Positions 58,554 to 64,000 of a stretch of 64,000 nucleotides of DNA are shown in pieces. A program made the translations under genes and the position numbers. The stretch's first letter is position 1. Each line of letters starts with the position of its first letter. The notes beneath the pieces were generated by a model. That model made no database searches. It was not told where the DNA came from and saw only the letters and a program-made list of their open reading frames with translations. This stretch comes from Pseudovirgaria hyperparasitica (Eukaryota; Ascomycota; Dothideomycetes; Acrospermales; Acrospermaceae): assembly GCF_010093815.1 (NCBI RefSeq), contig NW_022985549.1, forward strand, positions 1,013,446-1,077,445, read 5' to 3'.

Positions 58554-60219
58554 TCAGAAGAGCTTGTGCTCGAGCGTCATGTCGCTCTCCGGCTCCAGCC
58601 CAACGCAGGCACGGAAGATGTTGGTCAAGGCAGAGCGCTGCTTCGCCAGGGCATTGACCACAGGCGTGCCAGGAGGCGTGAGAGGCGCCTTGAGCATGTA
58701 GCTCAGCACACTCAGCACAGAGTGGAAGCCGGCGTAGTCCTTGCCCTCTTCCTTCCACTGGATACGCGTCATCATCTCGGCAACAATGACAAGATCGATA
58801 ATCAGAGGCGAGGCGAGGAGCGAGTCCTCGCACACGTTGAACATGCTGATCGTCTGGTGGCCGCCCATGAAGATCTCGGCGTAGTACTCGTCGAGCGCAC
58901 GCTTGTTGTCACCGACCGCGGGCATGTACTTGATGACGACCGTGTGGTCGGGATGCTCGCCTTCCTTGTACAGGACGGTGTTGGCTGCGACCATGTCGTC
59001 GACGACGTTGGACTTGGAAATCTCCTTGGAGCGGAACTGCTTGTGGGAGCTCAGGTTCATGCCGTCGTTGTTTCCGAGGTGGTTGTAGCTGGCAATCGAC
59101 GTGAGCTTGATGCCGGCGTTGATGAGGAAGTCGACCAGTGCAGACTTCATCTTGGTCTGGCCAGACTTGAAGTCGTCTCCACCGACAAAGGCACCGTGCT
59201 TCTCAGCAAGTGCGATGGCGCCAGGCACGAACGTGTTCTGGGGCGATCCGTTGATGAACGGGACCTTGTCAAGGATACATGCGACCGCGAACACGGTCGA
59301 AGGAGACACCTCCTCGTGACCCTGCTCGATGGCCTTGAGCAGATTGTCCGCAGTGTCGTTGACACCGGGAATAATCTCGGCGTAACGTTCGGTGTTGGCA
59401 GTCCACTGGACGATGACCTTGTCGAGGTTATTGGCAGCCTTGAAGTCACTGGAAGAGGATTAGCATGTCTGATGTCCTACTACTAAGTTTGGCTTAAACC
59501 TACCGGATGTCCTTGCGGATCTGCTCGACATGTGCATTGCAGGCCTTGGTGCCAGAAAGGACATTGTCGGCACGCTCTTCCTGGTTGGCCGCAATAAAGT
59601 CCGGGTAGTAGACACTGGGGAGGGGCTTCATCTGGGCCATCTCCTTCTTGACAAGGCTCTTGAGGGACGGCTCGAGGACCTGAGCGCGATCCATAGCATC
59701 AGAGAGGTTCATGCCGCTAATGTCCCAGCCGCCAATGGCAAGATCATTGGGGTGGACCATGGGCAGAAGATCATGAAAGGGAATGTTGATCTCCTTGCCG
59801 GACTTGGAGTCTGTGCCTAGCTTGATTGTGGAGCCCATGATGACGGAGCCATAGTAGTTGGCAGATTGCTGTCCCTCACGAGTGTCCCAGACAAGCCCAC
59901 GGCGATTGGCAATGATACCGGCGGTGACCGTTGTCCCGTTGTTGCCGCCCCACCCGACCAACATCATGCCGACCTTGGGGACCTTGCGTTCGGTCTTGAA
60001 GTCGTACTTTGTCTCCTTTGGAGTAGCGACAAATTTGCCATCCGCTCCAGTGCTGATGGCCGTGGTCCGGTAGGTGTACTTGCTGGTGATCTCCGTTTCG
60101 GTGTAGGTGACATTGGGAGAGTTGACGACGAAGATATCGTTGGTCGTGGGAGAAGGTACAGGTACGATGGATCCATTCCCGTTCGCGTGGCCGTTAGCAG
60201 CTTCGGCGTGAGGTGCCAT
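58554..60219 (-). CDS. INO1: Inositol-3-phosphate synthase
   Basis: Two exons, 60219-59504 and 59448-58554, giving 536 aa, the usual fungal length. It converts glucose-6-phosphate to myo-inositol-3-phosphate using NAD, the first step of inositol synthesis, in the cytosol. Visible are the NAD-binding [18 protein letters not shown] segment (about 83-100), [32 protein letters not shown], the domain core [20 protein letters not shown] and [13 protein letters not shown] (catalytic Lys region), then [14 protein letters not shown] and [20 protein letters not shown] near the end. The junction at RKDIRDFKAANN restores the family sequence. It is intact. Confidence 0.97.
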
Positions 60220-63200
60220 ATTGAGATAGTTCGAGTGTAGTAAACTTTGTACTCGAAAGTGGTTTACTTGGATATGGGTAAATCCGACGAACTCCCCGCA
60301 GGAGAGGTGCGTCGGCCGGCGAACGGGTGATGGACGCTGTGGACACGATGAGCATCGACTTTGATGTTTAAGTCGTCACGTAATTCCCAAAGGGGAACGA
60401 GTGTGTAGACCATATTTGATAGGGAGGTACTCACGAGTTAAGGAGGTTGGAAAACGTCTTGACAGCGGGCCTGTGGTTGGCCCTGAGACTAGACGGGCGG
60501 GTATTATGGTCGATGAAGGAGTCTGATGGACGATACTGTGTATGTGTCTATTCGCGGACTTTCAATTCTATTTCAGTGTTAAGGGAAAAGGAGGAAGAGG
60601 TCGGGCGACAGTCTTTTATAAACAGACAAAGCGAACCCCACCAACCCTGCCCCGCGATCCTTGGATCCGCCAAGACCAAGGGACTCTGGCGCCATCCAAT
60701 AAAGCACCCCACGGCTGCTGGCTTCCAACTAGTACTACACACCGCCAGTTTATATACGATTAGTGTCTATAATATTAGTATTCTAGCCTCTAAGAAGCGA
60801 GCCTTATATCGCCGGAGGCATAACACGTTACATAAGAGTCTAATCATAGAACGTTCCATAAATAATAACGCATCCATTCCTCGGTACGTTTACCTCGATA
60901 TGGTCGGACTTGAGGATAGCGTTAGTAGAGAGCGGTGCGCTTGCACTTGAATGATTAGATAGAGCCATTGGCCATTGTACCCCGCGACCTATCACTCACT
61001 TACGCCGCGTAGTCTCCGCCGGACACTGCAAATCATTGTCTTGTGATAAACCAGCTGTGTATCCGGGGTAGATCACATGCCATAGCACTCGAATCTCGAA
61101 TCACTGTTGTGAAGCCCGACGTAGCATATGATATATATCCTGCGTGAAATTGAAAACCGCGCTGCCGAGAGACGGCGAAAAGTACAAAAGTGCATTTTCT
61201 CTATAATCATCAAGCATGCTTGCACATGCCCAGGGGCTGTTGAGAAAGAAGCAGGATAAGCACCAGACCGGGTTGACCACAGCAACCCCTAAAAGACAGA
61301 TGGTTGGGTTTAGGTCGTTGGTAGCGTATGAGCTTCCTGTGAGAAATGAGGGGAACGAACGCTACAGCACTACTAGCTAAAGTCCCTGCATGTCGAGTTG
61401 AGAAGAATTGATGGTACAGTACCAAGTGGCTAGTTGTCATTTCGAGAGTTGGATGAGCGGTCGATCTCCAGCTGCCGGAATGTTTTCGAGATGAGAGGTA
61501 AAGTTTGCAGACTCTTGCGTCGGGAGATTCGGGAGATGTGGAAGTCTCGGCACGGTAATCAATCAAGTCTAGTGTACCAGACGAGAGCAAAAGTCTATCT
61601 TGTTCTCCCAATGATGATTTCGGCAAGAAGTGGGAAAAGTTGATGAGATATATGCGTATGATGATCGGCTATACCCGGCGGTCTTCAAGTCTTGCATGAC
61701 CAGAGGACGGAAATGGATCTTCCATAGGTTGTTGATCCATTCAATTGTTGCTGCAGGGACGGAAGACACGACGGCGCGATCAGAGTAACGCTGGTCGAAC
61801 ATGACTAGCAACGTGACCATGACAAGTGCGATCCCTTGTAAGACGAATCACCTGCCATCTACTGTAATCATATGTCAATGGTACCTACTGGTTGTTCCTC
61901 AGGAGCAGCGACTGTGTGAGTTCTGAGTCTGTAATTGTATCGAGCCTAGAACAATGAGACAGACAGTGAGGGCAGTTCCGGGACCGGGGACCGTCGGAGG
62001 CTGAATGCACGCAGGCAAGGCACGCACGGACTGGGTTGACGGATATATAGACCATGTAAACGGCCATGCATAAGGTGCTCATAATACCATGCATATCTAT
62101 CCATGCGAGTTATTACGGTCATAATAAGCAGCAAATTTGAAGGTCGTGGGTGATAAGATACGGCTTATTGCTCAATTTTGTATGTTAGAGTGACGAATTT
62201 CGGGATTATCCTGGGGTTGTTGAGGTCCATGGAGGAGTTGATGGGCAGGCCGGCAGCGTGCAGTCTGACTCTGACAGAAAGAGTCGCAAGTGGTGTTGCG
62301 AGTGTCGGATCGGATCCCTTACGAACAAAGAGGTCACGTGTGATGCATACGATGATTGACGTGGACGAGCATACCGATACCGATGGCAGAGATGATCGAT
62401 CGTAGTGTAGCAGTCATCAAGTCGATTTTCAGATGAAGATGATGACGATGACGATGCAGATGACGATGTGGTGAGATGAAGAATGTATATCATCATCAAG
62501 CTAGATGCTAGCTATTGTGACTATATGTCGCTACAACAAAGGCTTGTGAGGGTGGAGTGAATGCAGTTGCAGCCTAAGGTGGAAGGAATCAGCGCAAAAG
62601 GTGGAAGGAGCGAACAGGAACGGGGACAAGGACAGGGACAGAAAGGGGCAGGTGCAGGTGGCGCCATTGCAAGCTGCAGCCGGGGCGCCATGCCTATTCG
62701 GGGATGGGTCCAGGGGTTGAGGGTACGGGATTGGCTAAGGGTCTAGCGCCCCGCAGCTCTCAATCTCAATTTTAGCGTGTGGGTCTTGTTTTGTGCACAA
62801 TTCACCTTGGCACCTGCACTCTTCTTTACACTTCTCTGGCAGGCACACACACACACACACACACAAACAGGCAGGCACTCAGCACACACACACACACACA
62901 CACATGATGCACCATCGCACCTTCCCTACTTTCTCGTGGTCATGTCACCAATTACACCAATCCAGAGGCAGCCATGACCATCTTCATCTCTCAGCCCGTC
63001 CGGCCACATGCACCAACCACACTGCACATGTCTACTGTCCACCTTTTTGTGATAATTAGTTAGTATCGTAATTATATGGTGGAGAGGAACAGGTACACTG
63101 ACTCGATGATGTTATAATATACACTTCTGTCATGGATGTCAAGCAAGGAGTGCAACAGATAGATACCTAAGGGGTCAGAGAGAGAGAGACAAGACAGACA

Positions 63201-63885
63201 AGACAGGCAAAACGACCTGAATCGTTGTGCCAAATCCGGATAGCTCTCCATCGGCCGTCAAGCTCGTTTAAGCACGAGACACCCCCACTTTGTCCCCTCA
63301 GGCACCCAATCACGTCCGTTGAAGCTGTCTACTACTGCTTTAGCTATACTTGTACTGTTGCTATACACTCATGCGCACCTTGCACACCTTGCGCCCGTCA
63401 TGTAGTAGTCTAATACTAAGCTGCTGCATTCACTCTTCTTGCGACCGCCTACTTTTCCTTCTCTTCAACTCCGACTTCTAATCATCCTGCCATCTACTAC
63501 TCCTCTCGAATCTTACATCAATTCGCCGACACGTTGTCGTCACTGTTCATCATTTGCCAGCGCGCGTGCCGGTAATACCTCTAGCCCTATCATCCTATTC
63601 TCCATCACGGCGGCAATCTGGTTGATCTACTCCAAATTTCCTCCTCAACCCAATCTGATTGGATACTGGCCTGTTCAATTTAGCTGCGAGCCCATTTCTC
63701 CCCACTGGCCAGCCCTGTCCACGCCACCGCCATCGACCAAACAAACATCTAATACCTACTGGGATCCTCCTTACACATCCTGTCCTAAGCTCTTTCTTCA
63801 ACTGCTCTCGCCACGCTCGTTCTCGGATGCTTCATACTGCAACAACTTTCTTTTCTTGTGTGCGCGACACCAGAGCAATCAAATA
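60220..63885. other. Gene-poor stretch of about 3.7 kb
   Basis: The INO1 upstream region comes first. About 60740-60960 is TA-rich with locally few CA/TG, possibly an old lightly RIP-affected fragment. 61200-62160 has short frames on the minus strand without recognisable family. (CA)n arrays lie at about 62842-62865 and 62880-62903, and GA-rich DNA at 63175-63195. 63400-63880 is pyrimidine-rich and probably promoter/5' UTR of the next gene. No gene can be supported. Confidence 0.5.
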
Positions 63886-64000
63886 TGCTGGGCTTAGGAA
63901 GATGGAGGAACGCGGCACCGCCTACGCCTACTGCTGCTACTCATGAAGAAAGGTCGTCGAGCACGTTACCGACTATCAAGTGCTCTGATTGCGGCATCGA
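63886..64000 (+). CDS. 5' end of an unidentified gene, cut by window edge
   Basis: An ATG at 63886 opens a frame that stays open to the last base (38 codons). It begins MLGLGRWRNAAPP, has a Ser/Thr-rich stretch and ends KCSDCGI, a CxxC that could be the start of a zinc-binding or LIM-type motif. The long pyrimidine-rich leader before it supports a real start. The product cannot be named from this fragment. Confidence 0.55.

Noticed and set aside
58449-59486. 345-codon plus-strand frame opposite INO1
   Set aside because: Antisense shadow of a highly biased coding sequence; INO1 on the minus strand is unmistakable.
63439-63897. Plus-strand frame before the right-edge gene
   Set aside because: Low-complexity reading of pyrimidine-rich leader DNA; it overlaps the more credible ATG at 63886 in another frame.
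1-64000. CRISPR arrays, bacterial operons, prophage or Shine-Dalgarno sites
   Set aside because: The DNA is clearly fungal nuclear sequence with spliceosomal introns; tandem repeats seen are microsatellites without spacers.

Overview
The window is about 64 kb of nuclear DNA from a filamentous ascomycete (Pezizomycotina; Dothideomycetes is a reasonable guess, not proven). Reasons: short introns of roughly 45-260 bases with GTAAGT/GTATGT-type donors and CTAAT/CTGAC-type branch sites, typical fungal single-copy genes (PRP19, TFC3, SCC3, PHS1, INO1, UreD), a HET-domain relic, a Zn2Cys6 regulator, and a retroelement carrying a saturated signature of repeat-induced point mutation (RIP). Exon coordinates below were worked out by hand from splice signals, reading phase and family conservation.

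Layout. 1-4280 is a RIP-destroyed Ty3/Gypsy retrotransposon on the minus strand, almost free of CA and TG dinucleotides. It ends at a tRNA-like sequence. 4736-5623 is a second Gypsy RT/RNase H fragment that escaped RIP. 5640-7080 is unidentified. 7.1-25 kb is ordinary gene space: a GPI-anchored repeat protein, a HET relic, PHS1, a DUF7730/F-box-like protein, PRP19, a RING protein with SUMO-interaction motifs, a GPI-anchored protein, and the very large TFIIIC subunit TFC3. 25-30.5 kb holds UreD and the cohesin subunit SCC3, divergently arranged.

31.3-48.6 kb is the most interesting part: SDR oxidoreductase, MFS transporter, dihydroxyacetone-kinase-family kinase, Zn2Cys6 transcription factor, second SDR and class II ketose-bisphosphate-type aldolase. 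They form three divergently transcribed pairs. Together they look like a catabolic gene cluster for a polyol, ketose or related small sugar: oxidation by the SDRs, phosphorylation by the kinase, cleavage by the aldolase, plus uptake and regulation. The substrate is not known. The intergenic DNA and introns here are unusually rich in microsatellites, and one 70-base assembly gap lies at 41002-41071.

48.8-64 kb: an EF-hand protein with an intron directly after its start codon, an F-box/RCC1 protein, a PAP2-family membrane protein, an intron-containing tRNA-Leu(AAG), a low-complexity membrane protein, inositol-3-phosphate synthase (INO1), a gene-poor 3.6-kb stretch, and the first exon of a gene that runs off the right edge.
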